The notes beneath the pieces were generated by a model, which saw only the letters and a program-made list of their open reading frames with translations, was not told the origin of the DNA and made no database searches. Below, piece after piece: positions 20,340-32,261 of a stretch of 64,000 nucleotides of DNA. The DNA is from Acanthosepion pharaonis (lineage: Eukaryota; Mollusca; Cephalopoda; Sepiida; Sepiidae): positions 1,710,001-1,774,000 of the forward strand of contig CAHIKZ030000957.1 in NCBI GenBank assembly GCA_903632075.3, written 5' to 3'. Each line of letters begins with the position of its first letter. The stretch's first letter is position 1. The position numbers were made by a program, and so were the translations under genes.

Positions 20340-21570
20340 TCCGGTGCAATTTAAAACTCTTGCTCTAGGATATTCTCTTATTCTCAGCTTTCATTTTATT
20401 CTCTAATTCAAATATTCCTTTTTAGAATTTTTTTAACTCATCTGATATTCTTCAATTCTATTAAACCTGATATTCTTGTTCTAATGTAATATTCGCATAT
20501 TTTTATATTCTAATATTTTTATTTTCCCATACTTTATTATTATATCCTTCTGATTTTAATGATATTTTATTTGTATTATAAACAGGTGCTTATTAGAGTA
20601 TATTTTATATTATTTATTAAGGGTTTCTCTTATTCTGTTCGTATAATCGTTTATTCTGTTACTTTTCTCTTCTGAATTTCGTTTTATACTCATTCTTATG
20701 TTCTCTGATTCTTTTATTGATTATAAATTGGTATTCCAATATATTCATTTATCCTTTCATTCTCTTATTCTTGCATTTTTGTTCTTATTTTCATCTTCAT
20801 ATTATTATATTCCTCTTATGCCTCTGTGTTCTTCTTTATCATATTCGCATATTTTCTTCTATTTTACTTGTTTTCGTGCATTTTCATTTAATTCATTATT
20901 TTTTCATTCTGGTTTTCTTTCTGTTTTTTTTTTCTCATATTGACATTCTTTAAAGTCGTTTTCTATTAATTCTGATATTCTTTTATTCTTATTAAGTCGT
21001 ATTCTATTAATTCTTTTTTTTATTTTTATTAAGTCGTATTCTATTAATTCTGAAATTCTTATATTCTTTTATTCTTATTAAGTCGTATTCTATTAATTCT
21101 GAAATTCTTATATTCTTTTATTCTTATTAAGTCGTATTCTATTAATTCTCATATTCTTTTATTCTTATTAAGTCGTATTCTATTAATTCTTATGTTCTTT
21201 TATTCTTATTAGTCGTATTCTATTAATTCTTTTTTTTATTTTTATTAAGTCGTATTCTATTAATTCTGAAATTCTTATATTCTTTTATTCTTATTAGTCG
21301 TATTCTATTAATTCTTTTTTTTATTCTTATTAAGTCGTATTCTATTAATTCTTATGTTCTTTTATTCTTATTAGTCGTATTCTATTAATTCTTTTTTTTA
21401 TTCTTATTAAGTCGTATTCTATGATTTCTGAAATTCTTATATTCTTTTATTCTTATTAGGTCGTATTCTATTAATTCTTTTGTTATTTTATTCTTTCATT
21501 CTCATATTCTTATATAAGCACTTATTCTCATATTCAGTTATTTATTTTCTAAATTCTTTTTTTCTGTTAC
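20340..21570. repeat. TTATTC-rich landscape with 50-60 bp tandem array
   Basis: The plus strand is dominated by ATTCTTATATTC-like words. From about 20960 to 21480 it becomes a regular tandem array of ATTAAGTCGTATTCTATTAA followed by TTCT and variable TATTCTTTTATTC segments, about 9-10 copies in short and long versions. Hydrophobic frames at 20698-20953 are compositional. Confidence 0.85.
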
Positions 21571-21594
21571 TTATGCATTTTTCTATCATTTCAT

Positions 21595-21745
21595 CCTAAG
21601 TAAGGCGATAAAGCCTCTAAGATGCAAGAGATTGAAATCTTACTGGTGAAAATGGAAGAAAAAATAATTCAACGTGACCGAAGATGACGATTGATGTATC
21701 ATTTAAATTTTTAATCATCATAGTCGACATATACGTCCACAGGTG
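21595..21745 (-). mobile_element. LINE 3'-end fragment
   Basis: AAGATGACGATTGATGTATC followed by ATTTAAATTTTTAA, and the upstream part, match the antisense 3' tail of the LINE copy at 35515-35700. It is decayed. Confidence 0.5.
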
Positions 21746-22194
21746 ATAGAGTACGAGAGAATAAAATCTAGAGTAGAGTTACCGGTTATATCTAGTAATA
21801 TCAGCAGTAAAATGATGGGACCTAGCTGTCAATCTAGTAATTTGTTTAAATCCATGACGTCGAGGCATTAAAGTGGATAGCTCACCAGAATAATCACCAT
21901 GCAAAAATATATAGAAATGACACGGAAATTACGGTACGGCGATGGGGAATTGATTGAAGCCGTCATTCCATCGCAGAACTGGTAATATTACAGATTCCTC
22001 TTCGAATTTTGTCAAGAATCTATAAGATACATATTACAGGTAACAAATCAGACGGGACAGAAATGTTTAATGCACGGACGAATGGCAGACCTATAAAAGT
22101 GTCAGAGAGATTCGGCTGAGCTAAAGTGTCTAGCACGACACAGTATACACATTTTCTTAGCTATTGTGTCTCGATATAATTATTTTAATTCATG

Positions 22195-22375
22195 TCATTA
22201 GAAAACTTTAGATCAGTAAGATGCAATGATTTATTCTCCTGGGGCTCAGCATTAGCCATGCTGATGAAAGTTGATAAAAGTTGTTAAAGGCAGTAAATAG
22301 TTGTGTCATCAGTATAGATAACGAGTCAAGAATTGGTGGTATCAGGAAGGTCATAGATAAAAATTATGAAAAATT
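22195..22375 (-). pseudogene. LINE reverse transcriptase palm fragment
   Basis: Minus-strand translation reads FIYDLPDTTNS, one stop, LVIYTDDTTIYC, and then FISMANAEPQENK. YTDD sits where the catalytic Y-x-DD box is expected, with the usual LPD motif upstream. Stops show it is dead. Confidence 0.65.
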
Positions 22376-22975
22376 AGATCTCTGATTAGATCCCTGATAT
22401 AGATTTAGTCTAGAAGACGACCTTCGGGCTGACTTTAGGCTATCTCCTGTGCAGGGCTTTTAGGCCTTCGGTCTTTTAACTTCAACGTTCTATGTACGTA
22501 AAAGTTATAAGAATTTAGAAATAATAAAATTATTTTTGTTTAAATCGGAATAATCTTTCTTCGTATACACAAAAGATTTGCGAAGTTTGTTTACGTTTAT
22601 TTTGTGCGAAATTTTCCTTTAAAATAATCATTCTATACGATCCCTTCACATAAATTCTCTCTTAAAAGACATTCAGGAACCTGAAATATGTAATATTTTG
22701 AATACGTAAGTAAGTGTGCTAGAAAAAGAAAAAAATCATGAGCAACATACCGTGCCCCGCGTAAGTTTTTCATTACGACTCAATCATACGATAGCAAATG
22801 CAATTACGATGAAAAGCGAAATTAAAGTTAAACCTTTAATAAAGAATTGTTTTTTTTTTAACCTTTCTTTCCGTTCGATATTTACATTTAACTTTAAATG
22901 AGTTATTTATTTGATTATTTGTTACTTCAGGTTCGTTGAGATCGAAAAACGGACAAACGGATAGACACGCGTCCA

Positions 22976-23520
22976 TTGCGTTTTATTTATATAGAATGGC
23001 CATTTAAGATATCCTCCATTTCGCGATTTGATAATGCTTCTCTGTCCTTATTCCATTTTAAATACATTCTATTATTTCTATATTTATTAGTTTTTCATAT
23101 TCTTATCTATATAATAATTCTTATATTCTCATTCTTGTTTTCTCCATGTTATTTTTTTATATTCTTATATTTATTCACTCCTATTCTTTTATATTCTTAG
23201 TTTCTCGTGTTATTATATACATATATTTAATATTATTCCTTTATTATTTCTGTTCTTATTGTCTCCTATTTTCATATATTCCTTTATTCTCGTGTATTCT
23301 AAAGAATATGTGGTATTCACCTATTCTTCTACTGATATTCTTATATTCTATTATTCGTCTATTTTATCATCTTCACGTTTATTACTCTTTTATTGTTGCT
23401 GTTCTTTTTTTTATCTCATATTCATATTTTCTTGCACTTTTATTCTCACTTTATTATATTCCCTATTCCTATGTTCGCTTATTCTTATATTCGCTTATTC
23501 TTATATTCACTTATTTTTCA
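22976..23520. repeat. TTATTC-rich landscape, second segment
   Basis: Same ATTCTTATATTC word composition as 20340-21570. Overlapping hydrophobic frames (23146-23565 and others) reflect this composition and not a membrane protein. Confidence 0.75.
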
Positions 23521-23825
23521 TGGAAAGTGCTCGAAAGAACTCTCATTCTGTGGTTTAGGATCTAGGATCCGCCATTGTAGCAAACCACTCCTGTTTTTTT
23601 TTCATCGGTGACAAGTAAGTTCCACTCGAACAGCTTCTTCCCACGAACTTCTGCTCTGTGGAATCGACTCCCATGAGGATGTTTCCCCGATCACTATAAC
23701 CTTAAACTGTTCAAGTCAAGGGTCAAACGTTATCATCCCCTTCTATCAATATAAACTATCCCTTGCCGCAGCCCTCTATTACGATTCGGCCCTGTGCCTT
23801 GTACAGGGTGAAACTCACTGGAAAA
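23521..23825 (+). pseudogene. LINE 3' end, same family as 5695-6600
   Basis: AAGTTCCACTCGAACAGC, TTCTTCCCACGAACTTCTGC, GGAATCGACTCC and CCGATCACTATAACCTTAA match 6390-6500, and both copies end in CCTTGTACAGGGT. Translation gives SSTRTASSHE.. and DHYNLK.F, the LINE C-terminal signature, with frameshifts. Confidence 0.7.
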
Positions 23826-24789
23826 TGTTACGAAAGAGAAAATCGCCTACCTCGGAAAAAGAGTTCGTGTTTTGTGCGTTGTCTGCCGACGAAGAATTAA
23901 AGAATATATTTATTATTGTAAAAAATATAATAATTGTGGCAAAGGACCGAAAGGGAAGTGTGGAAAGGCTGGTCTTCGTTAACTATACTAGTCCTAGCTA
24001 ATGATAATCACGACCTATTCATCCAATACAATTGATCCATTACAATTGATCCATGACGGAGAATTAAAGAAAATAGCAAAAATATGCTACTTTGAGTATC
24101 AGAGAAACTATGCTAATGTTCCTTCCTCCCCGAAGGGTGTGGCCAATCAGAAAAATCGCTCGGTGAATGACGGCCGTTGCTTTTGCTTGCTAAGGAGAAA
24201 GATTTTTTGAGCTTGGTGGGCGAAAGTGCGTTTCTGCTTTTGTGAAGGGAAGGTTGGATTTCTAACCCCGATTTTTCATTATTACGTTTGCCTGCTGAGC
24301 TGTTTATTACAGATTTGAGATTGAACTTAGTGCTGGCATACGGATATTTGGGGAGCGGAGTTCTACTGACCCCACGGATTGATAATCAAACAGAAAAAAT
24401 TCCCTATTTCCTTATATTCTCATATTTGTATTCATTTCTTTAAGCATTCTCTTATGTCTCTTCTTATTTTTTAACATTCTTCATTATTCTATTGTTCTTT
24501 TTCTAATTCTTGAATAGGCTGAGGGGTTAGAACGTTTTGGAAAGTGACTGAAAACCATACCACAAGTTGTCCTAAGCCTTGTGAGTGAAAGTGAGTAGAC
24601 GGAACCCTAGCACGAAGTCACAAGTCATCGTGGCCGATGTCTGTAGCTAAGGTCGGCTCAGCATAGTTGCAGTATAAACCCCAGGTGGGCTCTGTGGGTG
24701 TTGAATAAACACAAATGTGCCTGAGCAAGCGTCTACAATAGGGATTGGCTATCCGCCCTTGTCGAAGGATATCCTCGAATACGAGAAAC

Positions 24790-24790
<1 letters not shown>
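23826..24790. other. no recognised gene
   Basis: Mixed-composition sequence with a TTATTC-rich patch at 24400-24510. The frame at 24001-24210 has no motif I recognise. Confidence 0.4.

Positions 24791-24792
<2 letters not shown>

Positions 24793-24841
<49 letters not shown>
24793..24841. repeat. (TA)n array
   Basis: Pure TA run followed by more TTATTC-rich sequence up to the mariner left end. Confidence 0.95.
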
Positions 24842-24844
<3 letters not shown>

Positions 24845-24995
24845 TCTTATATTCTTATGTTTATTCATATATTCTAAATTCACATTCTGATATTTTCTTA
24901 TTCTTCTGTATTTCGTATTTTCATATTCACAATTTTTAATATTATGTTTCTATTGTTTCTTATCGTATAATATTTTCGTATATTCTCTTATTCTA

Positions 24996-26305
24996 CAGGG
25001 TGTTGCAGCAAATTCCGACACTTGACAAAAAAAAAAAAACGAAATATGCAATAAAAACCAAAAGTTGTATATCCAGAGACCCGACAGTTTATTTAGCAAC
25101 AGTTAGAGTTACATACTACATTATTTTTCAATGTAAGCGCCGGCGACCATCTCAAGGCGGGCGAGTAATGAGTTACCCGCTTTGACGACCATGTCCTTGT
25201 CCATAGCGACGAATGCTTCCACGACTCAGCACCAATCCACGAGTTTTGAGAATGATAGTCCTCTCGAAGATTTACATGGTTTTTGAGTACCTGGCTGTGT
25301 TGAAAAAAAAATACACCTTGCACGATCTATTCTGTGTTCAATTTCCTTATTTTCTGTACTATATTTGTAACAAATGACCCATATATCGATGTGTTTATTC
25401 CATATCCTGATCGCCCTGTCAGTTGAAGCTTCAGAATATGGCCGACTGAACACCTGCAGAAGGGTAAGACATACCCTCTCCCACCCTTAAGAGGCCACCT
25501 GTTTAACGTGGGTGTCTATCCGTAATGTCTGGGAAAGGGGTCCTGATTCTTGAGGGTTTCAGGAGTCAGGCTTATATACTTCCGATTCTCAGCACACAAC
25601 CCTAACCCTTACACATGTACTTGTTTACTGATCTTACTTGTTTCAATTACTATGCATGAGAACTATATTCCGTGCGCAATAATCATGACAAGTGACAATA
25701 AAAGCAAAAGTTGTATATGCAGAAACCCGACAGTTTATTTAGCAACAGTTAGATTTAAATACTACATTATTTTTCAATGTAATTTCTTGACCATCCTAGA
25801 CTCTTGGAGGCATTCGTGATGAGCATGCGTTGAGACTGCCGATAGGAGGAGTAACAAATGTCCTTCTTGATCGTTCGGCAAATCGTCGACTTTTGACAGC
25901 CAATGTCAGCGGCGATCTTGGCGTAGCTTTGGCTTCCATCATTGTCGACTGTCTCCTTGACAGCGGCGAAGAACTCGTCGGTCCTAACGGCCGAAGAACA
26001 AACTTTGTGGGCCTTTCGTTTGGCAGTAAACTCGTCCTTGTTCTCACACACATTGTACTTCCTCAAAATGTCTATGGACCATGGTCCTCTTGAAACCAAA
26101 ACAAGCCATCCTTTCCGCAGGCTTCTTCCCGACGCAAAAAGAAACTACTACCGCTGCTCTTCGCTCATATTCCATCCTTGAAAAGGGTAGAGAGAAAAAC
26201 GTTAGTTAGTTGTCAAACTCTCGGGTATCTGCTTATATAACGTTTGTTTTTATTGCCTATTTTGTTTTCTTTTTATCAAGTGTCGGATTTTGCTGCAACA
26301 CCCTG
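24996..26305 (-). mobile_element. mariner-type DNA transposon, rearranged
   Basis: The terminal inverted repeats start CAGGGTGTTGCAGCAAA at the left and end TTTGCTGCAACACCCTG at the right. They are about 30 bp with one mismatch, flanked on each side by TA (24994-24995 and 26306-26307). The minus strand carries a transposase N-terminal part at the right and a C-terminal part at the left (25290 down to 25100: AFVAMDKDMVVKAGNSLLAR and a stop). The 3' segment including GACAGTTTATTTAGCAACAG occurs twice (about 25040-25130 and 25690-25790), so two copies have been fused or one duplicated. Confidence 0.85.
25767..26175 (-). pseudogene. mariner-type transposase N-terminal half
   Basis: Within the transposon at 24996-26305. 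The protein begins near 26175 (RAAVVVSFCVGKKPAER) and shifts frame near 26070. It continues through RTDEFFAAVKETVDNDGSQS and the helix-turn-helix segment YAKIAADIGCQKSTICRTIK to YSSYRQSQRML. After about residue 105 the frame joins directly to YIEK and a stop, the same four residues that end the full-length C-terminus at the left of the element. An internal deletion has therefore removed the catalytic DDE/D region. It cannot be active. Confidence 0.75.
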
Positions 26306-26307
26306 TA

Positions 26308-26530
26308 ATATTCTGATATTCATTTATTCTCTTGAATGATTTATTTCAGATTCTAATATTCTGATATTCACTTATTCTCTTGAATGATTTATGTCAGATT
26401 CTAATATTCTTATATTCACCTATTCTCTTGTATGTTTTATATCATTTTCTAATATTCTTATATTCACTTATTCCTGTATGTTTTATATCAGATTCTAATA
26501 TTCTTATATTCACTTACTCATAGTTACTAT
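26308..26530. repeat. tandem repeat of about 63 bp
   Basis: Three to four copies of a unit containing CAGATTCTAATATTCTGATA, TTCACTTATTCTCTTG and ATGATTTAT. It continues the TTATTC-rich landscape interrupted by the mariner. Confidence 0.8.
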
Positions 26531-27130
26531 ATTCTAATTATAATTTTGTTAAATTTTCTTCTTTGATTGTCATGTGATTTTATATTCTCTATTATCTTAA
26601 TTATTTTTTATAATCCCCTTCCAAGCTATAAAAAAAATAGCTATTTATATAAAGAACAGCCGAAATGCAACATTTTAGACTAAACACAGTATTCGCTCCA
26701 TAAAATCGTAACTATTTCAGTCACAAGGTAAGTCTCACCATCGTTTGTTTATCTTAAAGCGTCAGCAAAAGAAAGAGAATACTTTCAAGTGAACGTCACG
26801 TATATATCAAAATAAGCAGTCAAGAGCCGCCGGTAATTGTAGGTTGTCTTCCGTCTCCGTAATATCGACCAGCTATTATTTCGTAGCGAACAGTGATGAA
26901 TGAGACACTGAAATCTAAAATGTTATTATTAAAACATTTTTGGATTTTCGGTAACAATTTCTGAGGTTGTTATGATAAGTTTTACTATTTGTTAACATGC
27001 AGCAGTGTATTCAAACTGCAGATTTTCATAAAATCTCATTAACGCTTTCATCGTTTGCTGACAACCGACAATCACTTAACCATGATTTTAAAATAAAAAA
27101 AAAATATATTTTCAAGTCTTTTCATTTTAA
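26531..27130. other. no recognised gene
   Basis: AT-rich sequence. Nothing I can support. Confidence 0.4.
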
Positions 27131-27132
27131 TA

Positions 27133-28260
27133 CAGTGGAACCTCGGTTCACGAATTTAATACATTCCTGAAGCCCGTTCCTAACCCGAAATGTTCGTAAA
27201 CCGAAAATCTTTTACCACTAGGAATCTACGTAAAATGGATTAATCTGTTCATGGTCCCAAGATTGTTTATTTAACCCTAGAACACTAACCATGGCTATAT
27301 AGTACCCAGCGCAAATTTTCCTATTTTTAATTACAAATTTCAGTACCTGATTTTCTTACCTAAATAATATGTTTTTCAGTTCCTATTAATGTTAACTCAA
27401 AGTACAAATTTTGAAGTGCCTGCATGTAAAATATTTCAAATAAAGATTTATATTTAATATTTTTTATTTTTGATGTTTTGAAAATCGGGTATGATATACC
27501 CATGGTTAGTAGTGGTGTAACTTTAATTGATGCTTAGTGTTCTAGGGTTAAAGGTTAACAACAGAATTTTGTGCACAAGTTTATACACAGAACTAATGAA
27601 AAACATATAATACACAAAATTAATGAAAATAGTTAAATCTAAGAAAAGAAAACAACACTAAACAGATAAAACATAGACAAACACTTCAATTTTACCGTAC
27701 ACCTTTATGTAAGAGAGTTGATAGCGTAAATGAAAGGGGATGGAAAGAGATGGAAAAGGTATCGAAAAAGATGATCGTCTCTTTATTTATAAGAATAGTA
27801 TAGATCGTTGACTTTGCCATATGGAACTGAGTAGGAAGAGACAATATCATCAACAATTGTTTTTTCTGTTAACTTTTCTTTATCCTTTACCAATATCACT
27901 GCTAGCTGCCTTTGGTGCCATGACTGTGGATTAATAAAGAGAAAAAAAAAGACACAGTACAATAAAGTACACATTAAGGAGTGACGAAGTCTTGCAACTG
28001 CTAGTCGAAATATTTGCATAAAAATAAATCATTCGTTGGAACTACAATTTTTTTTTCTTTTAATGAAATTGGAAAAGAAAAACAAAACATAACAAGCGAA
28101 TGTATACAACATGGCGGTCGACTAAGAAATGATTCCGTTCGGGTTAACACTGTTCAGCAATGTTGTTCGAGAACCGAAATTTTATTTGATAACCGAGGCA
28201 TTTTCTTCTCGAATGTTTTTGTTCGAAAACCGATTTGTTCGACATATGAGACGATTGAGA
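27133..28260. mobile_element. pogo/Tigger-like non-autonomous element, right end decayed
   Basis: The left end CAGTGGAACCTCGGTTCACG follows a TA and matches the well-known terminal type of pogo/Tigger-like elements. The right part has the inverted counterparts ATAACCGAGG and TGTTCGAAAACCGA near 28150-28235, but the final terminus is not intact. No transposase frame survives. A piggyBac-type element is inserted inside. Confidence 0.6.
27275..27547. mobile_element. piggyBac-type MITE, 273 bp
   Basis: Flanked by TTAA on both sides (27271-27274 and 27548-27551). The termini CCCTAGAACACTAA and CTTAGTGTTCTAGGG are perfect inverted repeats for the first 12 bp. Subterminal words (ACCATGG.. and ..CCCATGGT) are also inverted. 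No coding capacity. Its insertion into the pogo-like element shows that it is the younger of the two. Confidence 0.85.
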
Positions 28261-28439
28261 ACGGAGATGATTCTATATTTATTTAAATTTTAATAATTTA
28301 ATTTTAGCAAATTTAATAATATTTCCTTTTAATACTTTTTATTTTAATATTTTAGACTGAAATATTTTAACATTTTTAATATTTCATAATAAAAAGTAAA
28401 ATAATTCACAATGTATTTCTTTGGTTACTAACGAGTTCT

Positions 28440-28910
28440 CTCAAGAAATCCGAAGACGAATTGGAATAGCCTTGGGAATGCATTCCAAAAGCTAAGCAAT
28501 GTATTAAGAAACCAAAAATTTTCGTTAGAAATAAAAGGGTACTGGATTATTAAGCAATATCAGTCATTCTCTATGGAAGGAAATGCTTGACAATCCCCCC
28601 ACAGATGAAGAGAATTGAGGCAGCATAAATTCTACAAGAAGATTCAGAGGATACCATAGACCAAATACGTGAGCAACGACGAAATTTTAGGGAAGATGGA
28701 AACAGAAGGAAAATTATAATTTACACCAGGAAGAGACAGTTAAATTTTTTGGGTACATAAGGATTAATGTAGGCTTGGGAAATCTGATACTCAAAGGATA
28801 GATTGAAGGCAAGAGGGACAAAAAAATAACACAAAACTTAGTTAGACTTAGCAAGAAAAAAGTCCAGGAGAAATAAGAAAAAACAAGATTTATTAAGAGC
28901 CCTCCCAAAA
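28440..28910 (+). pseudogene. LINE ORF2 C-terminus (same family as 8165-8530)
   Basis: Plus-strand translation gives EIRRRIGIALGMHSKS, then NKRVLDY, MKRIEAA, then RKRQLNFLGT and a degraded GLENL..KGRIEGK-like run. These are consecutive landmarks of the LINE C-terminus, interrupted by stops and frameshifts. Confidence 0.7.
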
Positions 28911-29018
28911 CAGGAAGTTGTGGAGAGCATCAATTGGCACATGGAAGAAGATGTCAGAAACATTCTTGAAATGTCTGGCATTTTTAGAGTTAAACGGCCC
29001 AAATTTTATATATATATA

Positions 29019-29371
29019 GGGCGACCCAAAAAACGTGAATTTTTGAAGTGCGTATTGCCAGACATGAGCAAGTGGCAACACTGTGAGACAGTGACGTTGA
29101 GCAAGTAAGTAAAAATTTCGCCATTTAGAATTCAGGATGAAATTCACAGTATCCCAGATGAGATGTTGCAGCAGTCAATGAGAAATCTCAACAGTAGATT
29201 TCAAAAATGCATTCGTACAGGAGGACACCATCTACAGGAAATAATTTAAAAAAAAATGAAAATTCCATCATGGCATATTTTAAGGTTTCAATTACTATGA
29301 ATAAAATATTTTTCTTCTATCACTCTTGGTTTTATTGGATTGTTAAAATGTTCTCGTTGTTTTGGGTCACA

Positions 29372-29374
<3 letters not shown>
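29019..29374 (+). mobile_element. mariner-type deletion derivative, 356 bp
   Basis: The left end GGGCGACCCAAAAAACG and right end TTTTGGGTCACACTG are inverted repeats of moderate quality next to TA. Inside, the plus strand encodes a transposase C-terminal end, IQDEIHSIPDEMLQQSMRNL then NSRFQKCIRTGGHHLQ and a stop. Only the last 45 or so codons remain. Confidence 0.65.

Positions 29375-29408
<34 letters not shown>
29375..29408. repeat. (TA)n array
   Basis: TA run between the mariner derivative and the 3' end (minus strand) of the next LINE copy. Confidence 0.95.
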
Positions 29409-29409
<1 letters not shown>

Positions 29410-29413
<4 letters not shown>

Positions 29414-30056
29414 CAATTCACCCGAAGCAAGGCGAGAGTACCACTAGTACGCAAGGGGTTAGATTAAAGAAGCCTGTTTGAAGAAAGGATATAGAGAAGA
29501 ACGGGGAATAATCTCAGGAGGTCAGATGTCGATTGACATTACATTTGAATATTTGAAGATTATAGTTATCGGAGGAGTAAGTAAGGGGAAGGGAGTTCCA
29601 CAGACGGGAAGTGCGGGAGAAGAAGCTGTATGAGAAGAAGAGGCGGTTACATTTAACCGTTTTGATAGTAACAAGGGTGACACCGAGATGTCAGCCTGGT
29701 AGCACGTTTAAATTCCTGGAATCCGGAAACCAGCGAGAGTATCTCGTCGGAACGGAACAGTTGCCGGGAAAATACTTGTAGAAGAGACAGAGGGAGGCCA
29801 CGGCACGTCTGTGGGAGAGCGATTGTAGACTAGATGCCAGATAAAGAACTTGCATCATTTTGCATATTCGTCTCTGGATTTTGTCAAGGACCTCGAGACG
29901 TACAGCGGGAGCTCCAGACCATATATGACAGCAATATTCCATGGAAGGACGGATGGTTGATTTATAGATTTGAAGGATGCACTCAGACGGGAAAAAAGCT
30001 TTCTGGCACGACACAGAAAGCCAAATTTCCTTGCGGTAGATTAAGGTATTGCTTGT
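29410..30056 (-). pseudogene. LINE reverse transcriptase C-terminal region
   Basis: The minus-strand frame from 30014 down to 29691 reads IYKSTIRPSMEYCCHIWSGA, VRLEVLDKIQRRIC and LQSLSHRRAVASLCLFYKYF, then PGNCS. The coding tail continues in other frames to the LINE 3' end near 29410 (GCAAGGCGAGAG antisense). This is the conserved thumb/C-terminal portion of a Jockey/CR1-type ORF2. It is 5'-truncated and frameshifted. Confidence 0.8.
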
Positions 30057-30089
30057 TCGGAATTATTTTACAATAAGGAAATGGGGATT

Positions 30090-30400
30090 ATTTATATTAT
30101 TGGGACTATTGTCCTCATCTTTGTCGCCATATTTATCACAACGTTTCGGCCGTTGTACGCTCCAGCCTTTTTCAGGTGGTTGGAATTTCGAACTGAACCC
30201 TTTATTTCGCTCACTGGAGTAGACTGTTCTAGTTCTACGTACCATGTTTGATGGATGTCAGTTATCAGTTATCTCCTGTTAATTTCCCTCTGAAAGTTCT
30301 CCACTGCCTTAACCAAATATGGCGACAAAGATGAGGACAATGGTCCGAATAATGTAAATAATGTACATAATACCTCATCTGAGAAATATAGACAGACTCT
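30090..30400 (-). mobile_element. SINE family H, antisense copy plus a sense tail
   Basis: 30090-30315 is antisense: tail, then GTTTCGGCCGTTG..CTTTTTCAG, then body up to the B-box region, with the head missing. At 30316 it is joined to a sense tail fragment (ATATGGCGACAAAGATGAGG onward to about 30400). The sense piece begins two to three bases from the point where a hammerhead-like cut would fall. Confidence 0.7.
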
Positions 30401-30880
30401 GAAGGGAATGGGGAGTCAAAATTAACACTCTATTTTTATTTGTACTGATGTCAGTTGTTTCTTTACTATTTGTATTAAAATGAGCAAGAAGTCAATAAAA
30501 GACATGCTTATATAACCTTTTATTTAGGGATAATTAGTATGGAACTGTACAATGCTCTTTCACTTGCAATGTTCAAATTCCCCTCTCGTTTGATCCATGC
30601 TCAATTGCAGTCGGGTAGGCACAGAGTCGCCCGCACACTCTCAAAATTTATTATCAGCTTTCTGTCTGATCTAAGCTTTCAATTTCTGAATGGTACGAGA
30701 TCTTTCACAATAAAAATGGTCTTTGATTTGCTTGCAAAGAAAAAAATAGATATACGACGTTGGTTTTGGATGCATGTCAAAACCTCAGCTGGACCGTGAG
30801 GTTTGATATTTTTTTTGCGGGGGGTAGTTTTCATTGAACCCTTGACAAAACAATGAATTAACTGCAAATGTTAATAATTA
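30401..30880. other. no recognised gene
   Basis: Unassigned sequence. The frame at 30539-30799 (SLSAMFKFPSRL..) shows no motif I recognise. Confidence 0.4.
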
Positions 30881-31085
30881 TTTTTTACAGTATCTTTCCC
30901 CTTATATAAATCCCTAGATCCACTGGAGCTACTCAGTTTAAAGAGTAAGAGGCACAGTTTATGCGAATATGTGAAGATAACGGTTAACCCTAGCCTTGAT
31001 CACCTAAAGATTGTAGTGATCGGGAAAACATCCTCTAGATAGTCGGTTCCACATAGCAGTGGTTCCCCAATAAGATCCAGAGGGA
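30881..31085 (-). mobile_element. LINE 3' end, family of 5695-6600
   Basis: Antisense to 6390-6590: AAGAGTAAGAGGCACAGTTT, GATAACGGTTAACC and TAGTGATCGGGAAAAC match the 3' coding end of that LINE. Confidence 0.65.
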
Positions 31086-31674
31086 ACGAAACGGCTGAAA
31101 GAAAAAGAAATAAATAACATACTTTGTTCTTTTATACGACTAAGACATACACAAAATTATATATACATATATAACGTGTACCATGCGGAGAATAATATAT
31201 CACATATATATACACAGCAAAGTAGATTGTAAAGAGAAACAAAAGGAAGAGTTTTACATAAAATATGGAGATACTCCTATATCTGGAGAAGCCATGTTTA
31301 GGACTCCACGTACAAACGAGTCGGATTCATCTACTATGTCCTAAACAATGACATATTCCACGAAGGTGGAAGTGAGTTTTGGGTTTCCCAAAATTGATGG
31401 CTGCAAGCTGGAGTTTCTTTCTGGGAAAGATATATTACCCAACGGCACCATGAACTTGTAAACGGCAGGGGAGACCATACGGAGCGCAGGCTAAAAAAAT
31501 CAATGTTTTCCTTTGGCTGCTGTAAACCTATTGAAATAATCTGCCGCTATGGTCATTGTATGAACTATACTGCATTTGACTATGCGGCTGTTATGAGAGT
31601 AATGGGATATCTCTACCAAATGTAGAGAAGCGCCTTCAGTATCATTATAGGCACAATAAGTGATAAACAAAGAT

Positions 31675-31995
31675 GACTAATAATAAAATAGAACAATTAT
31701 AACACTAGACTGTAATAAAAGTTATGTGACGGATAGAAGATTCGGGTTTAATGCAAATCTTTATTCCTCATAATAAGAGTTTGATTAGCATAACTAATTA
31801 TAATACAGCAGAAATAAATAATACACTGTTATAAAAGTTCACTGAAGGATAGATTATTCGTTCTGTAAATCTTATAAAACACAATAAGAGATTAAGAACA
31901 ATGATGTATTATTGCCGCTGATCAAAAGGGATTAACAGCAATGACTAATAATAAAATAAAACAATATTGTATTATAAAAGTGATGTGACGGATGA
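31675..31995. repeat. degenerate tandem repeat, unit about 115-125 bp
   Basis: Three diverged units share TAATAATAAAATA, CACT..TAATAAAAGT, GTGACGGAT and CATAATAAGAG words. The region 31090-31675 before it shows no feature I recognise. Confidence 0.55.
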
Positions 31996-32261
31996 AGGTG
32001 TCATTTTTACATGTCATAGGACAAGTAATCTTAACAAGTGGAAGACTTGGCACTTTTCACTTAAGGAAAACATATTACGGCTTCTATTAGATATAAGCAA
32101 ATTGTCAGCAACACCATTATTCTCCTTTGAGATCATTAAGAATGTAAATAATTTCTGCAGTAAAAACGTGATGCAGTGTGTAGCGAAACCGCGTATAATG
32201 AACCATCTCTCTGTGTCTCACAGAATGTTTCTCTCTCTCTCTCTCAGAATCTTTCTCTCGC

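Noticed and set aside
22255..22270. CTGATGA word inside the LINE fragment
   Set aside because: No GAAAC or paired stems nearby; chance match in coding relic sequence.
23146..23565. Multi-pass membrane protein
   Set aside because: The hydrophobicity follows from the TTATTC-rich composition; overlapping frames give the same character.
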